From contig NZ_GL890985.1 of assembly GCF_000212815.1 (NCBI RefSeq), positions 516,045 through 580,044 on the forward strand: DNA of 64,000 nt, in the 5' to 3' direction. A model generated the notes under the pieces. That model was given only the letters and a program-made list of their open reading frames with translations, was not told the origin of the DNA and ran no database searches. Each line of letters opens with the position of its first letter. The first letter of the stretch is position 1. Positions 51,990 to 63,211 of the stretch are shown piece by piece. The translations under genes were made by a program, and so were the position numbers. The stretch comes from Streptococcus sanguinis SK49 (GTDB taxonomy: Bacteria > Bacillota > Bacilli > Lactobacillales > Streptococcaceae).

Positions 51990-54900
51990 ATGATGGAGAA
52001 AAAAATTCATTATAAGATGCATAAAGTTAAGAAGAACTGGGTAGCCATCGGTGTGACTACCTTAGCACTTATCGTAGCACCAAAAGTACTTGGTCTCGAA
52101 GCAGGTCTTGTCCACGCTGATGATGTTAAGCAGGTGGCAGTTCAAGAACCAGCTGCAGCTCAGGATAGCAGTTCTGGGCAGCCGGTTCAAGTACAAGCTA
52201 ACTCAGCTTCTCCGCTGGAAGCAGAAAAAGCAACTTCTGCAGACAAGGTGACTGATGCTGCTGTAGCCAGTGAAAAAACTGTTGAAACTGCAGCAAATAC
52301 GGAAGCAGCGGCTCAAACAGATGCTCAAGAGCCAGCTAAGCCGGCAGTAGCAGAAGCAGCAACTACAGAAAAGGCAGCCGTTGCTGAAGAAGCAAAAGCA
52401 GCTAATGCAACATCAGAAACTGCTAAACCAGAAGCAGCTGATCAGGATAGACAAGCAAGTCCAGCAACTGCTGACAAACAAGCAAAGAAGACTGTTACAG
52501 ACAAGATTGTTGCAAATCCAAAGGTTGCAAAGAAAGATCGCTTGCCAGAACCGGATCACAGACAGGGAGCGATAGCTGAAAGAATGGTGGCTGCTCAAGC
52601 CCAAGCTGCGCCTGTTAATACTGAGCATGATGATGATGTCTTATCTCACATCAAGACGATTGATGGTAAGAAATACTATGTTCAGGAAGATGGTACAGTT
52701 AAAAAGAATTTCGCTGTTGAGCTCAATGGAAAAATTCTTTATTTCGATGCAGAGACTGGAGCATTGATTGATTCAGCTGAGTATCAATTCCAGCAAGGGA
52801 CTAGCAGTCTCAATAATGAATTCACTCAAAAGAATGCTTTTTATGGTACAACGGACAAGGATGTCGAAACAATAGACGGCTACCTGACAGCAGATAGTTG
52901 GTATCGTCCAAAGTTCATCTTGAAAGACGGAAAAACATGGACAGCATCAACTGAAACAGACCTACGTCCGCTTCTGATGGCTTGGTGGCCCGATAAGCAA
53001 ACGCAGGTAAGCTATCTCAACTATATGAACCAGCAAGGTCTGGGAGCAGGAGCTTTTGAAAACAAAGTAGAACAAGCTATCCTGACAGGTGCTTCTCAGC
53101 AGGTTCAGCGCAAAATTGAAGAAAGAATCGGTAAAGAAGGCGATACTAAATGGCTGAGAACACTGATGGGATCATTTGTCAAAACTCAGCCAAACTGGAA
53201 TATCAAGACAGAGTCTGAAACAACTGGTACTAATAAAGACCACTTGCAAGGCGGAGCTCTGCTTTATACCAATAGTGAGAAGACTTCTCATGCTAATTCT
53301 AAGTACCGCATCCTGAACCGCACACCTACCAATCAAACTGGGACACCTAAGTACTTCATTGACAAGTCAAACGGTGGTTATGAGTTCTTGCTCGCTAACG
53401 ACTTTGACAACTCTAATCCAGCTGTTCAGGCTGAGCAGCTTAACTGGCTCCACTATATGATGAACTTCGGAAGTATCGTGGCCAATGATCCAACTGCTAA
53501 CTTTGACGGAGTCCGGGTTGACGCAGTGGATAATGTCAATGCGGACTTGCTTCAGATTGCCTCTGACTATTTCAAATCTCATTACAAGGTTGGAGAAAGT
53601 GAAGAAAAAGCCATCAAGCATCTGTCTATCTTGGAAGCTTGGTCTGACAACGACCCTGACTACAACAAAGACACCAAGGGTGCACAACTGGCAATTGATA
53701 ACAAGCTGCGCTTGTCCTTACTTTATTCTTTCATGCGTAAGCTCTCTATCCGTAGCGGTGTAGAGCCAACGATTACGAATAGTCTGAATGACCGTTCTAC
53801 TGAAAAGAAAAATGGCGAGCGGATGGCCAACTATATCTTTGTTCGGGCTCATGACAGTGAAGTGCAGACCGTTATTGCCGACATCATTCGAGAAAATATC
53901 AATCCAAATACGGATGGTTTAACCTTTACCATGGATGAGCTTAAGCAAGCCTTCAAGATCTACAACGAAGATATGCGAAAGGCCGACAAGAAGTATACGC
54001 AGTTTAACATTCCAACTGCCCATGCACTTATGCTCTCCAATAAAGACTCTATCACTCGGGTCTACTATGGTGATCTCTACACAGATGACGGTCAATATAT
54101 GGAGAAAAAATCTCCTTACCACGACGCTATTGATGCCCTGTTGCGTGCTCGGATTAAGTATGTAGCTGGTGGTCAGGACATGAAAGTCACCTATATGGGT
54201 GTCCCTCGTGAGGCTGATAAATGGTCTTACAATGGTATTTTGACTTCTGTTCGTTACGGTACTGGTGCTAACGAAGCAACAGATGAAGGAACAGCAGAAA
54301 CTCGTACCCAAGGGATGGCTGTTATTGCTTCTAACAACCCTAACCTCAAGTTAAATGTATGGGATAAACTGCAAGTCAATATGGGAGCAGCCCATAAGAA
54401 TCAATACTACCGTCCTGTGCTCTTGACGACAAAAGATGGCATTTCCCGCTATCTAACTGACGAAGAAGTGCCGCAATCCCTCTGGAAGAAGACAGATGCT
54501 AATGGTATTTTGACCTTTGATATGAATGATATCGCAGGCTACAGCAATGTCCAAGTTTCTGGTTATCTGGCTGTTTGGGTACCAGTTGGTGCTAAGGCAG
54601 ATCAGGATGCTCGTGTAACAGCTAGCAAGAAGAAAAATGCTAGCGGTCAGGTTTATGAATCTAGTCCCGCTCTTGATTCACAGCTGATTTACGAAGGCTT
54701 CTCTAATTTCCAAGACTTTGCAACTCGCGATGACCAGTATACCAATAAAGTCATTGCTAAAAATGTCAACCTCTTCAAGGAATGGGGAGTGACTTCATTT
54801 GAGCTGCCGCCTCAGTATGTATCTAGTCAAGATGGTACTTTCCTAGATTCTATCATCCAAAATGGTTATGCCTTTGAAGATCGCTATGATATGGCAATGA

Positions 54901-56702
54901 GCAAGAACAATAAATATGGTTCTTTAGATGACCTGCTCAATGCTCTCCGTGCTCTTCACAGTGTCAATATCCAAGCCATTGCGGACTGGGTGCCAGACCA
55001 AATCTACAACCTGCCAGGTAAAGAAGTGGTAACAGCCACTCGTGTCAACAACTACGGAACCTACCGTGAAGGCGCAGAAATCAAGGAAAATCTTTACGTT
55101 GCCAATACTAAAACGAATGGTACAGACTATCAAGGCAAGTATGGTGGAGCCTTCTTGGATGAACTCAAAGCTAAATATCCAGAAATCTTTGAACGAGTAC
55201 AGATTTCCAACGGTCAAAGGATGACGACTGATGAGAAGATTACCAAGTGGTCAGCTAAACACTTCAACGGTACCAATATCTTAGGACGCGGAGCTTACTA
55301 TGTTCTTAAGGACTGGGCTAGCAACGAATATCTCAACAACAAGAATGGTGAGATGGTACTGCCTAAACAATTAGTTAATAAGAATGCCTACACAGGATTT
55401 GTTAGTGATGCTAGTGGTACTAAGTACTATTCAACTAGTGGCTATCAAGCTAGAAATTCCTTTATCCAAGATGAAAATGGAAATTGGTATTACTTCGATA
55501 AACGAGGTTATTTAGCAACAGGTGCTCATGAAATTGATGGCAAGCAAGTTTATTTCCTCAAGAATGGTATTCAGCTACGAGACACTCTCCGTGAAGATGA
55601 AAACGGCAATCAGTACTACTACGATAAGACTGGCGCTCAAGTTCTCAACCGTTACTATACTACTGACGGTCAAAACTGGCGTTACTTTGATGCCAAGGGT
55701 GTCATGGCTAGAGGTCTGGTAACCATGGGCGGCAATCAGCAATTCTTCGACCAAAACGGCTACCAAGTCAAAGGCAAGGTTGTGCGTGCCAAAGATGGTA
55801 AACTGCGTTACTTTGATAAGGATTCAGGTAATGCTGCTGCTAACCGCTTTGCCCAAGGTGATAATCCAAGTGACTGGTACTATTTCGGAGCAGATGGTGT
55901 TGCAGTAACAGGTCTTCAAAAACTTGGCCAGCAAACACTTTACTTCGACCAAGATGGCAAGCAAGTCAAGGGTAAAATCGTGACACTTGCAGACAAGAGT
56001 ATCCGTTACTTCGATGCTAATTCAGGAGAAATGGCAGTCGGCAAGTTTGCAGAAGGATCTAAGAATGAATGGTATTACTTCGATCAAGCTGGTAAAGCAG
56101 TGACAGGTCTACAGAAGATTGGCCAACAAACCCTTTACTTTGACCAAGATGGCAAGCAAGTCAAAGGTAAAGTAGTAACTCTGGCTGATAAATCTATCCG
56201 TTACTTCGATGCTAATTCAGGAGAAATGGCAGTCGGTAAGTTTGCAGAAGGTGCCAAGAACGAATGGTATTACTTTGATCAGTCTGGTAAAGCAGTGACA
56301 GGTCTTCAGAAGATTGGTCAACAAACCCTTTATTTCGACCAAAATGGTAAGCAAGTCAAGGGTCAAGTAGTAACTCTGTCTGATAAAACGATCCGTTACT
56401 TCGATGCCAACTCAGGAGAAATGGCATCCAACAAGTTTGTTGAAGGTGCCAAGAACGAATGGTACTACTTCGATCAGTCTGGTAAAGCAGTGACAGGTTT
56501 GCAGCAGATTGGCCAACAAACCCTTTACTTCGACCAAAATGGCAAGCAAGTCAAAGGTAAGATTGTCTATGTCAATGATGCTAATCGTTACTTTGATGCC
56601 AATTCAGGAGAAATGGCGCGCAATAAATGGATTCAGCTAGAAGATGGAAGTTGGATGTACTTTGACCGCAATGGTAGAGGCAGACGCTTCGGCTGGAACT
56701 AA
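51990..56702 (+). CDS. Secreted glucosyltransferase (GH70 glucansucrase), GtfG/GtfP-like
   Basis: This enzyme splits sucrose and polymerises glucose into glucan for biofilm growth. The 1570-residue protein has an extended signal peptide (about 1-43, cleaved after VHA) of the YK-x-HKVKK-x-W type. An Ala/Glu/Lys/Thr-rich variable region (44-200) is followed by a catalytic GH70 barrel (about 290-1150). In the numbering from 51990, the nucleophile is Asp511 ([10 protein letters not shown]), the acid/base is Glu549 (LEAWSDND) and the third carboxylate is Asp622 (RAHDSEVQ). Glucan-binding YG-type repeats fill about 1149-1565. The start is either ATG 51990 or 51993 after GAAGGAGG. In sanguinis-group streptococci this gene is called gtfG or gtfP; I cannot tell which. 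Confidence 0.95.
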   Translation: MMEKKIHYKMHKVKKNWVAIGVTTLALIVAPKVLGLEAGLVHADDVKQVAVQEPAAAQDSSSGQPVQVQANSASPLEAEKATSADKVTDAAVASEKTVETAANTEAAAQTDAQEPAKPAVAEAATTEKAAVAEEAKAANATSETAKPEAADQDRQASPATADKQAKKTVTDKIVANPKVAKKDRLPEPDHRQGAIAERMVAAQAQAAPVNTEHDDDVLSHIKTIDGKKYYVQEDGTVKKNFAVELNGKILYFDAETGALIDSAEYQFQQGTSSLNNEFTQKNAFYGTTDKDVETIDGYLTADSWYRPKFILKDGKTWTASTETDLRPLLMAWWPDKQTQVSYLNYMNQQGLGAGAFENKVEQAILTGASQQVQRKIEERIGKEGDTKWLRTLMGSFVKTQPNWNIKTESETTGTNKDHLQGGALLYTNSEKTSHANSKYRILNRTPTNQTGTPKYFIDKSNGGYEFLLANDFDNSNPAVQAEQLNWLHYMMNFGSIVANDPTANFDGVRVDAVDNVNADLLQIASDYFKSHYKVGESEEKAIKHLSILEAWSDNDPDYNKDTKGAQLAIDNKLRLSLLYSFMRKLSIRSGVEPTITNSLNDRSTEKKNGERMANYIFVRAHDSEVQTVIADIIRENINPNTDGLTFTMDELKQAFKIYNEDMRKADKKYTQFNIPTAHALMLSNKDSITRVYYGDLYTDDGQYMEKKSPYHDAIDALLRARIKYVAGGQDMKVTYMGVPREADKWSYNGILTSVRYGTGANEATDEGTAETRTQGMAVIASNNPNLKLNVWDKLQVNMGAAHKNQYYRPVLLTTKDGISRYLTDEEVPQSLWKKTDANGILTFDMNDIAGYSNVQVSGYLAVWVPVGAKADQDARVTASKKKNASGQVYESSPALDSQLIYEGFSNFQDFATRDDQYTNKVIAKNVNLFKEWGVTSFELPPQYVSSQDGTFLDSIIQNGYAFEDRYDMAMSKNNKYGSLDDLLNALRALHSVNIQAIADWVPDQIYNLPGKEVVTATRVNNYGTYREGAEIKENLYVANTKTNGTDYQGKYGGAFLDELKAKYPEIFERVQISNGQRMTTDEKITKWSAKHFNGTNILGRGAYYVLKDWASNEYLNNKNGEMVLPKQLVNKNAYTGFVSDASGTKYYSTSGYQARNSFIQDENGNWYYFDKRGYLATGAHEIDGKQVYFLKNGIQLRDTLREDENGNQYYYDKTGAQVLNRYYTTDGQNWRYFDAKGVMARGLVTMGGNQQFFDQNGYQVKGKVVRAKDGKLRYFDKDSGNAAANRFAQGDNPSDWYYFGADGVAVTGLQKLGQQTLYFDQDGKQVKGKIVTLADKSIRYFDANSGEMAVGKFAEGSKNEWYYFDQAGKAVTGLQKIGQQTLYFDQDGKQVKGKVVTLADKSIRYFDANSGEMAVGKFAEGAKNEWYYFDQSGKAVTGLQKIGQQTLYFDQNGKQVKGQVVTLSDKTIRYFDANSGEMASNKFVEGAKNEWYYFDQSGKAVTGLQQIGQQTLYFDQNGKQVKGKIVYVNDANRYFDANSGEMARNKWIQLEDGSWMYFDRNGRGRRFGWN
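55893..56672 (+). repeat. Four tandem 195-base glucan-binding repeats in the glucosyltransferase gene
   Basis: Units start near 55893, 56088, 56283 and 56478, each 195 bases (65 residues). They share the core [20 protein letters not shown] stretch, then [19 protein letters not shown] and the Gly-Glu-Met-Ala segment. The middle two are almost identical in DNA, so unequal recombination could change the copy number. Confidence 0.85.
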
Positions 56703-56752
56703 TAGCAATAGAATAGGCTAAATGAAATTTAATCTTTAGCTTTCTAACACAC

Positions 56753-56790
56753 AAAAACGATAACTTCTTATTTGGAAGTTATCGTTTTTT
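56753..56790 (+). terminator. Terminator after the glucosyltransferase gene
   Basis: AAAACGATAACTTC, loop TTATTTG, GAAGTTATCGTTTTTT. A strong 14-base stem; the A run on the left might also stop the converging MFS transcript. Confidence 0.9.
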
Positions 56791-56832
56791 GCTGTCTTCT
56801 AGGAAAACAAATGTAGAAACAAGATTGATCTA

Positions 56833-58074
56833 TCACATTTCTTTAACATCTTTCTTCTTTTCGATAGATAGGAGCAGAGCAATCACACCGATAATGCTGA
56901 AGATGAGCCAGCTAGCGTTCATATTCCAGAGGGCTAGGCTGCTGAAGACCATAGTACCAAAGGGAACAGAGAAAGAAAAGAGCAGACTCAGAAAGCTGGA
57001 AGTCTGAGCGAGAACATCAGAAGGCAATTTGCTCAGTAAGAGGGTGTTGATTTTGGGATTGATCTTACCGGAGATATAAGCTAGTAAAAATCCAAAAGCA
57101 ATGCCGACGAAAACAGGCAGATGCAAGAAATTGCTGACAGCAAGCAGAATCATTGTGAGAGCAGCCCAGAGGGTTAGTTGATTAAGCGATAGGCGGCTAA
57201 AGTAATCGTTGGGCGTCAGGCTGGCTGCGATTATGGCTAGGACAAGAGTGGTCTGAAGAACCAAGAGAGACTGACTAAAGGACAGCTGGAAGATGGGGTT
57301 ATCCAGCAAGTAGAGATTATAAAGAGCTATAAGAGAACCTGCCATAGCGTTTACGATCAGGATTTGAGCCAACAGTTTGAGAAAATTGCTAGAACCTTCC
57401 TGATCAAAGATCAGCTTAGACGATGTGTACATTTTCTTCAATTCTTCTTTCAGAGGAGCGTTTTTCTCAGAAATTACGACGGGGTCATGGGTCAATCGGC
57501 GGCGGACTAGGTAGAGGATGGTGGAGGATAGGAGAAAGGTTAAGGCGTTAACCAAAGCAACTAAGAAAAAGTCTTGCTGGCTGACGGTCAGGAGCCAAAC
57601 TCCCAAAGCTTGTCCGGCCAGGCTACAGAGAAAGCTGATAAGCTGGGTAAAAGAGAAGGCTTCCATAAGGTCTTTCTCTGGAACATTCTTTTTTAAAATC
57701 GGCATTTGCAGGCCGCTGCGGTAATCGCTGATGATATCTGAAAGAATATTTATCAAGCAGACGGCTGAAAAGGCTAGATAAGAGCTGGATCGAGTCATGA
57801 AGGCAACAAGGACAAAGAGCAGGGCTTGAAGATAACCAAAATGAATCAGCCAACGAGCTTTATGAACGGTCTTATCAGCTTTGATACCAGCAAAGATAGT
57901 AAAGAATGTCGGAACCAGGACGATAAAATTAGCCACAGCAATAGCAAACTTGGGATTGGGCATGCTGGAAGCAAATACCACAAAAACAATATTGAAAATA
58001 GAAGCTCCCAAGGTGTTGAAGATTCGGGAAAGGCTGAGTGAGGCATAGACCCCATTTTTAAAAAATAATTTCAT
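56833..58074 (-). CDS. MFS transporter
   Basis: The 413-residue protein has about 11 or 12 hydrophobic segments. The cytoplasmic loop between spans 2 and 3 reads GIKADKTVHKARW, an MFS-type motif. It converges with the glucosyltransferase gene. AAAAGGAG precedes the ATG on the minus strand. It lies downstream of the second Rgg gene, from which it is separated by a strong terminator and about 350 bases, and has its own promoter. A substrate cannot be inferred; Rgg-controlled transporters often export peptides or drugs. Confidence 0.85.
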   Translation of the reverse strand: MKLFFKNGVYASLSLSRIFNTLGASIFNIVFVVFASSMPNPKFAIAVANFIVLVPTFFTIFAGIKADKTVHKARWLIHFGYLQALLFVLVAFMTRSSSYLAFSAVCLINILSDIISDYRSGLQMPILKKNVPEKDLMEAFSFTQLISFLCSLAGQALGVWLLTVSQQDFFLVALVNALTFLLSSTILYLVRRRLTHDPVVISEKNAPLKEELKKMYTSSKLIFDQEGSSNFLKLLAQILIVNAMAGSLIALYNLYLLDNPIFQLSFSQSLLVLQTTLVLAIIAASLTPNDYFSRLSLNQLTLWAALTMILLAVSNFLHLPVFVGIAFGFLLAYISGKINPKINTLLLSKLPSDVLAQTSSFLSLLFSFSVPFGTMVFSSLALWNMNASWLIFSIIGVIALLLSIEKKKDVKEM

Positions 58075-58164
58075 CGTAGACTCCTTTTCTAAACTGCTAG
58101 ATTGTATAAAAGCTGATTAGGTGCATCTGTAATCTAGCTTTTGTTTTTTCTCTTTCCGATGACC

Positions 58165-58192
58165 ATTATAGACCGTTTAAAGCCAAAAACAA
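58165..58192 (-). promoter_or_regulatory. Promoter of the MFS gene
   Basis: On the minus strand TTGTTT (58192-58187), a 16-base spacer and TATAAT (58170-58165). Confidence 0.65.
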
Positions 58193-58372
58193 GGGCTTTT
58201 CGGCAACTGGTTAGGTCTCATAAGTAAGTGGTAAAATTCTGAAAGTGACTTGCGCTAGCTCTTTCTGCTTTTAGTATAAAATAGAAAATCTAAGCAGCAG
58301 GAAATGTTGCGTATATTCAACGATTTTTGGGTGCGATTGTTAAAATTAGTAAGTTGGAGTGTATTTTGCATC

Positions 58373-58416
58373 AAAAAAACCACTTTCCAACTCAACATCG
58401 CTGAGCTTAAAAGTGG
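58373..58416 (-). terminator. Terminator of the second rgg gene
   Basis: On the minus strand CCACTTT and AGCTCA pair with TTGAGTT and AAAGTGG around a short loop, followed by seven T. Confidence 0.85.
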
Positions 58417-58425
58417 AGATTTGCG

Positions 58426-59295
58426 TTATTTACTATATTTTTGAAAAGCAGTATCAAGGGCTTCTTGATAGTAGTCAGCGCTATGCTGACAGTTCAAGGT
58501 TCGGAAAATATCGACAGCTTGCTTCATTTGAGTGAGTCCCTCCTCTGTTTGCCCTTTCAAACAGATCAACTCTCCCTGAGCAAAGAGATAGACAATTCGG
58601 AAGTAAGTCTCATTTTCTTCATAAAAGTGTCGCTCAATGACTTGTTGGAAATAGTCTGCCTGAGTGATATTTTCCTGACTGATGGCCAGAAGATAGCCAT
58701 TAAGAAAGGTAGTGTGCAGGGTGTTGCGGTTGTTGGCAAATAAGGTAGCAAAATCCTTTCTTGAGAGGATTTCTTTGGTGTATTGGGAAAACAAGTCTAG
58801 AGATAAAACCGGGGTACAGATAGAGAAGAGATTGAGTTCGTAGCGCCCCCAAATATCAACTGAAAAGAGGTAATCATGGAGGAAATCCAGCTCGCCTGGG
58901 CTGGCCTTCTCTGACTCCTTAAGGGCACAGAGATAGGCCTTTACAATCAGGCGTTCAACCCAATCATTAGCGCGCTTGCTTTTTTGAGTGACTTTTTCTT
59001 TTTTCAGATAAAGTTTTTCTAAGAGGTCAAGCTGATTGGCTTGCAACAGGTCTTGAATTTGGCTTAAGAGTTCCTTATGAGAATGATGATCCTGGATGCC
59101 GGCTGCAACGGTAAATTCTTCCGTTTCCGTGTGAATGGCGCTGAGAGCGCTAAAAAATTTCTGTGCCGAAAGTTCGCTCTGCCCATTTTCAAAGCGAGAG
59201 AGCATAGATTTTGAAAATTCTCCGCCAGTCGCTTCGGATAAAGAGATGTGCCTTGCCTCTCGAAAAAATCTAAAAACCTGTCCTAGATGTTTCAT
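58426..59295 (-). CDS. Second Rgg-family regulator
   Basis: The 289-residue protein has the same layout as the gtf-linked Rgg. The N-terminal helix-turn-helix (about 4-58) contains FFREARHISLSEATGGEFSKSMLSRFENGQSELS. The helical C-terminal domain has LDFLHDYLFSVDIWGRYELNLFSI, which is similar in pattern to residues of the other Rgg. AAGGAGGGAAG precedes the ATG on the minus strand. Its target may be the MFS gene downstream. Whether it answers to a peptide is not visible. Confidence 0.92.
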   Translation of the reverse strand: MKHLGQVFRFFREARHISLSEATGGEFSKSMLSRFENGQSELSAQKFFSALSAIHTETEEFTVAAGIQDHHSHKELLSQIQDLLQANQLDLLEKLYLKKEKVTQKSKRANDWVERLIVKAYLCALKESEKASPGELDFLHDYLFSVDIWGRYELNLFSICTPVLSLDLFSQYTKEILSRKDFATLFANNRNTLHTTFLNGYLLAISQENITQADYFQQVIERHFYEENETYFRIVYLFAQGELICLKGQTEEGLTQMKQAVDIFRTLNCQHSADYYQEALDTAFQKYSK

Positions 59296-59316
59296 TTTCT
59301 TCCCTCCTTGAATTTT

Positions 59317-59325
59317 ATTATAACA
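59317..59325 (-). promoter_or_regulatory. Extended -10 promoter of the second rgg
   Basis: On the minus strand TGT precedes TATAAT (59322-59317), about 20 bases before the start codon. Confidence 0.5.
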
Positions 59326-59359
59326 AAATAATTTTCAATAACATCGTAGCGCCCAAACA

Positions 59360-59368
59360 TGATATAAT
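59360..59368 (+). promoter_or_regulatory. Extended -10 promoter of yceD
   Basis: TGA directly before TATAAT (59363-59368), 27 bases before the start codon. It is divergent from the rgg promoter. Confidence 0.55.
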
Positions 59369-59394
59369 ATAAAGAAAAAAACAAAGAGGAACTT

Positions 59395-59925
59395 ATGTTG
59401 CATATTCAAGAAATTCGGAAGAATCCAGATGGTCTAGCTTTTGAGAAAAAGCTAGACTTGGCAGAGGAGTTGAAAGAGCGCAATCCTGAGATTTTAGATG
59501 TTCAGGATATTGTAGCCAAAGGAAAGGTTCAATATGAAGATGGTCTCTATTTTCTGGATTATGACTTGTCTTATACCATTACCTTGACGTCCAGTCGTAG
59601 CATGGAGCCAGTGGAACTCAAGGAGTCTTATCTAGTCAACGAAATTTTCATGGAAGAAGGACAGGCTGCATCGCAGGAACTGATTGATCAGGACTTGGTG
59701 CTACCGATTGAAAATGGCGAGATTAATATAGCTGAGAGTGTGGCTGATAATATCCTGATGAATATCCCGCTGAAAATCCTAACAGCTGAGGAAGAAGCTG
59801 GCCAAGGCTTTCTGTCTGGTCAGGACTGGCAGGTTATGACAGAAGAAGAATTCGCCGCTGCCCAGGAAGCTCAAAAAGAGAAGAACAATCCTTTCGCCGG
59901 TTTGCAAGGACTGTTTGATGAATAA
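59395..59925 (+). CDS. yceD: YceD (DUF177) family protein
   Basis: The 176-residue protein has the DUF177 core: VQYEDGLYFLDYDLSYTITLTSSRSMEPVELKESYLVNEIF, then INIAESVADNILMNIPLKILTAEEEAGQ and a short Gly/Asp-rich end. In many bacteria yceD precedes rpmF and is linked to 23S rRNA or ribosome metabolism. Here no rpmF follows; a flotillin gene is next, with its own promoter. AGAGGAAC precedes the ATG. The role here is not clear. Confidence 0.88.
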   Translation: MLHIQEIRKNPDGLAFEKKLDLAEELKERNPEILDVQDIVAKGKVQYEDGLYFLDYDLSYTITLTSSRSMEPVELKESYLVNEIFMEEGQAASQELIDQDLVLPIENGEINIAESVADNILMNIPLKILTAEEEAGQGFLSGQDWQVMTEEEFAAAQEAQKEKNNPFAGLQGLFDE

Positions 59926-59950
59926 ATCTTGTAAAAATTGTGAAAATGAT

Positions 59951-59978
59951 TTGAGAATTTGAAATAATTTGTTATACT
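59951..59978 (+). promoter_or_regulatory. Promoter of the flotillin gene
   Basis: TTGAGA (59951-59956), a 16-base spacer and TATACT (59973-59978), with a TGT extension before the -10. Confidence 0.65.
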
Positions 59979-60027
59979 AAGTAAAAAAGAAATAGACAAT
60001 GGAAATTGTCTTATAAAAGGAGATTTA

Positions 60028-61506
60028 ATGGATACATTTTTCTTTCCAACCTGGTTGATTCCAGTAATTATTGGTTTGGTTGTACTTGTTGTACTTTTAG
60101 TGAAAGGCTATGTTAACGCACGCCCTAACGAAGTAGTTGTAATTACAGGTCTTCGTAAACAGCGTCACCTTCGCGGTAAAGCTGGATTTATGATTCCTTT
60201 TGTAGAGCAGCGCTCTTATTTGGATATTGAGCAGTTCTCAACAGATGTTCGCACATCTGAAGCAGTACCGACTCTTGACTTTATCAATGTACGTGCTGAT
60301 GCAGCTGTTAAGCTGAAAATCGGAACGACCGATGAAATGATTGCTCGTGCAGCAGAAAACTTCCTTAATTGGAATACAACAGATATTTCTAACTCTGTTC
60401 AAGATGTCTTGGAAGGAAATCTTCGGGAAGTAATTGGTCAGATGGAATTACGTAAGATGGTCAATGACCGTCAGGAATTTGCCTCAAAAGTGCAGGATAA
60501 CGTAGCTCCGGATTTAGCTAAAATGGGATTGGAAGTCATTGCCTTTACAGTTCAATCTTTCTCTGACGAAGGTGGTGTGATTGATAATCTCGGTATCGAA
60601 AATGTTGAAACCATCAAAAAAGATGCCTTAATCGCAAAGGCTAAAGCGGAACGTGAGCGCAAGGAAGTAGAAGCTGAGCAAGACAAATTGGCTAACGACA
60701 AGCGAGTAGCCGCTGACTTAGAAATCGCTCAAAAGCAAAATGAGTTGAAACTGAAACAAGCAGCCCTCAAGCAGGAAGCAGATATTGCGCAAGCTAAGGC
60801 TGATGCAGCCAAAGGGATCGAGGCAGAAATTCAGCGTCGTGAGCAAGAGCGCGTGGCCGCTGAAGCTAATATCATGAAGCAAGAGAAGGAAGCTGAAGTC
60901 AAGGAACGTGAAGTTAAGGTCCGGGAGCAAGAACTGGATGCTAACATCCGCAAACAGGCTGAGGCTGAAAAATACTCTCGCCAACAAGCGGCGGAAGCAC
61001 AATTGATTGAGCGTCAACGTCAAGCCGAGGCAGAACTCTTTGAAACACAAAAAGAAGCCGAAGCTCGCAAGGCTCAAGCCGAGGCTGAAAAGTTTGCGCA
61101 ACTGCAAGAAGCCGAAGCTATTGAAGCTAAAGGACGTGCTGAAGCGGAAGCGATTCGTCTTAAGCTAGAAGCCGAAGCAGAAGGTTTGGATAAAAAAGCA
61201 GAGGCCATGAAGAAGATGCAGGAAGCTGCGATTACTGAGATGATTGTAGACAAACTGCCAGAAATTGCCCGTGCTGTAGCAGAGCCGCTTACTAAAGTGG
61301 ACAAAATCACTATGTATGGTGAAGGCAATGCTTCTAAGATGGTTGGCGACATCATGCAGAGTATTGACCAAGTGTCGCAAGGTGCAGGCTTCGATATCCG
61401 CCAACTCCTAGCAGGAGCTCTTGGTGTTAATATGACTGTTAACAAGCTAAAACAAGATGAGCAACCGGTTATTGAAGCTGCAAATCTTGATACTGATAAA
61501 AAATAA
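60028..61506 (+). CDS. Flotillin-like SPFH-domain membrane scaffold protein
   Basis: The 492-residue protein has an N-terminal membrane span (about 8-26), a SPFH/band 7 domain (about 30-205), and a long Ala/Glu/Lys-rich coiled coil (about 205-420) with the repeated AEAEAxxR flotillin pattern. Flotillins organise membrane microdomains and help assemble signalling and secretion complexes. The protein is full length. AAAAGGAG precedes the ATG. It is a single gene with its own promoter and a strong terminator. Confidence 0.92.
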   Translation: MDTFFFPTWLIPVIIGLVVLVVLLVKGYVNARPNEVVVITGLRKQRHLRGKAGFMIPFVEQRSYLDIEQFSTDVRTSEAVPTLDFINVRADAAVKLKIGTTDEMIARAAENFLNWNTTDISNSVQDVLEGNLREVIGQMELRKMVNDRQEFASKVQDNVAPDLAKMGLEVIAFTVQSFSDEGGVIDNLGIENVETIKKDALIAKAKAERERKEVEAEQDKLANDKRVAADLEIAQKQNELKLKQAALKQEADIAQAKADAAKGIEAEIQRREQERVAAEANIMKQEKEAEVKEREVKVREQELDANIRKQAEAEKYSRQQAAEAQLIERQRQAEAELFETQKEAEARKAQAEAEKFAQLQEAEAIEAKGRAEAEAIRLKLEAEAEGLDKKAEAMKKMQEAAITEMIVDKLPEIARAVAEPLTKVDKITMYGEGNASKMVGDIMQSIDQVSQGAGFDIRQLLAGALGVNMTVNKLKQDEQPVIEAANLDTDKK

Positions 61507-61509
61507 AAG

Positions 61510-61542
61510 AAAAGACAAATCGATATCAACGATTTGTCTTTT
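61510..61542 (+). terminator. Terminator after the flotillin gene
   Basis: AAAAGACAAATCG, loop ATATCAA, CGATTTGTCTTTT. The remaining 235 bases to the next gene are AT-rich and hold no gene that I can see. Confidence 0.9.
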
Positions 61543-61777
61543 CTAGTAATTTTTTAATTATATTTTTGTTTCTTATGATATTTTATCTAAGTATTAGTTA
61601 GAATACTTTATCGAATAAATTGATTAGAAAATACGATGAAAACTGACAGGTTGTATACTCAAGCTAGATGAATACTAACTATTATTTGTATTCTCTAGTT
61701 ATTCTCTTACCGACTTAATACTTTCTTTTAAGCCTTAAAAATGATAAAATAAGACAAACAAACTATAGGAGAACATA

Positions 61778-63202
61778 ATGACTAAAGCAAATTTTGGTGT
61801 TGTTGGTATGGCTGTTATGGGCCGTAACCTTGCCCTAAATATCGAATCTCGTGGCTATACAGTTGCCATTTATAACCGCTCAGCAAATAAGACAGAGGAC
61901 GTCATTGCCTCTCATCCTGAGAAAAACTTTGTGCCAAGCTATGATGTGGAGTCTTTTGTGAACTCTATCGAAAAACCACGTCGGATTATGCTGATGGTTC
62001 AAGCTGGTCCTGGTACAGACGCGACTATTCAGGCGCTGCTCCCTCACTTGGACAAGGGCGATATCTTGATTGACGGCGGGAATACTTTCTACAAAGATAC
62101 TATTCGCCGTAATGAAGAGTTGGCTAACTCTGGTATCAACTTCATCGGTACAGGTGTTTCCGGTGGTGAAAAGGGCGCATTGGAAGGACCGTCTATCATG
62201 CCAGGTGGTCAAAAAGAAGCTTATGAGCTGGTAGCGGATGTCTTGGAAGAAATCTCTGCTAAAGCTCCTGAAGACGGTGCACCGTGTGTGACCTATATCG
62301 GTCCTGATGGTGCTGGTCACTATGTAAAAATGGTCCATAACGGGATTGAATACGGAGATATGCAGCTTATCGCTGAAAGTTATGACCTTATGCAGCACTT
62401 GCTGGGGCTTTCAGCTAGTGAAATGGCAGACATCTTCACAGAGTGGAACAAAGGCGAGCTGGACAGCTATCTAATTGAGATTACAGCGGATATCTTGACA
62501 CGCAAGGACGATGAAGGTCAAGCTGGCCCAATCGTTGACTATATTCTGGATGCGGCTGGCAATAAGGGAACTGGTAAGTGGACCAGTCAATCTTCACTGG
62601 ATTTAGGTGTGCCACTACCATTGATTACTGAGTCAGTCTTTGCACGTTACATTTCTACCTATAAAGATGAGCGTATGGCTGCTAGCAAGGTATTGCCAAA
62701 ACCAGCTGCATTCACCTTTGAGGGAGACAAGGCAGAGTTGATTGAAAAGATCCGCCAGGCTCTTTACTTCTCAAAAATCATGTCTTATGCTCAAGGATTT
62801 GCTCAGCTGCGTGTAGCTTCTAAGGAAAACAACTGGAATCTGCCGTTTGGTGAGATTGCTTCTATCTGGCGTGCTGGCTGTATCATCCGTGCCCGCTTCC
62901 TGCAAAAAATTACAGACGCATATGGCCGTGATGCTGACCTTGCAAACCTGCTCTTAGATGAATACTTCATGGATATTACGGCTAAGTATCAGCAGGCAGT
63001 TCGTGATGTTGTCAGCTTGGCTGTGCAAGCAGGTGTACCAGTACCAACCTTCTCCAGTGCCATTGCTTACTTTGATAGCTACCGTTCGGAAAATCTGCCA
63101 GCGAACCTGATTCAGGCACAGCGTGATTACTTTGGTGCTCATACATACAACCGTAAAGACAAAGAAGGTACCTACCACTATTCTTGGTACGACGAAAAAT
63201 AG
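61778..63202 (+). CDS. gnd: 6-phosphogluconate dehydrogenase, decarboxylating
   Basis: This pentose-phosphate enzyme oxidises 6-phosphogluconate to ribulose 5-phosphate and CO2, making NADPH. The 474-residue protein has the N-terminal Rossmann motif [17 protein letters not shown], the substrate signature [39 protein letters not shown] with the catalytic Lys-His-Asn group, and the C-terminal [35 protein letters not shown] precedes the ATG. The response-regulator gene begins nine bases after its stop. Confidence 0.96.
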   Translation: MTKANFGVVGMAVMGRNLALNIESRGYTVAIYNRSANKTEDVIASHPEKNFVPSYDVESFVNSIEKPRRIMLMVQAGPGTDATIQALLPHLDKGDILIDGGNTFYKDTIRRNEELANSGINFIGTGVSGGEKGALEGPSIMPGGQKEAYELVADVLEEISAKAPEDGAPCVTYIGPDGAGHYVKMVHNGIEYGDMQLIAESYDLMQHLLGLSASEMADIFTEWNKGELDSYLIEITADILTRKDDEGQAGPIVDYILDAAGNKGTGKWTSQSSLDLGVPLPLITESVFARYISTYKDERMAASKVLPKPAAFTFEGDKAELIEKIRQALYFSKIMSYAQGFAQLRVASKENNWNLPFGEIASIWRAGCIIRARFLQKITDAYGRDADLANLLLDEYFMDITAKYQQAVRDVVSLAVQAGVPVPTFSSAIAYFDSYRSENLPANLIQAQRDYFGAHTYNRKDKEGTYHYSWYDEK

Positions 63203-63211
63203 GATAGGCCT

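Larger units (their letters stand above)
58075..58425 (-). other. 351-base intergenic region between the second rgg and the MFS gene
   Basis: It holds the MFS promoter (58165-58192), the rgg terminator (58373-58416) and a plus-strand 46-codon frame that overlaps the end of rgg. I find no convincing pheromone gene. Confidence 0.6.

Noticed and set aside
61074..61529. Minus-strand frames of 151 and 129 codons under the flotillin coiled coil
   Set aside because: They arise from the Ala/Glu-rich repeats read backwards; no start signals.
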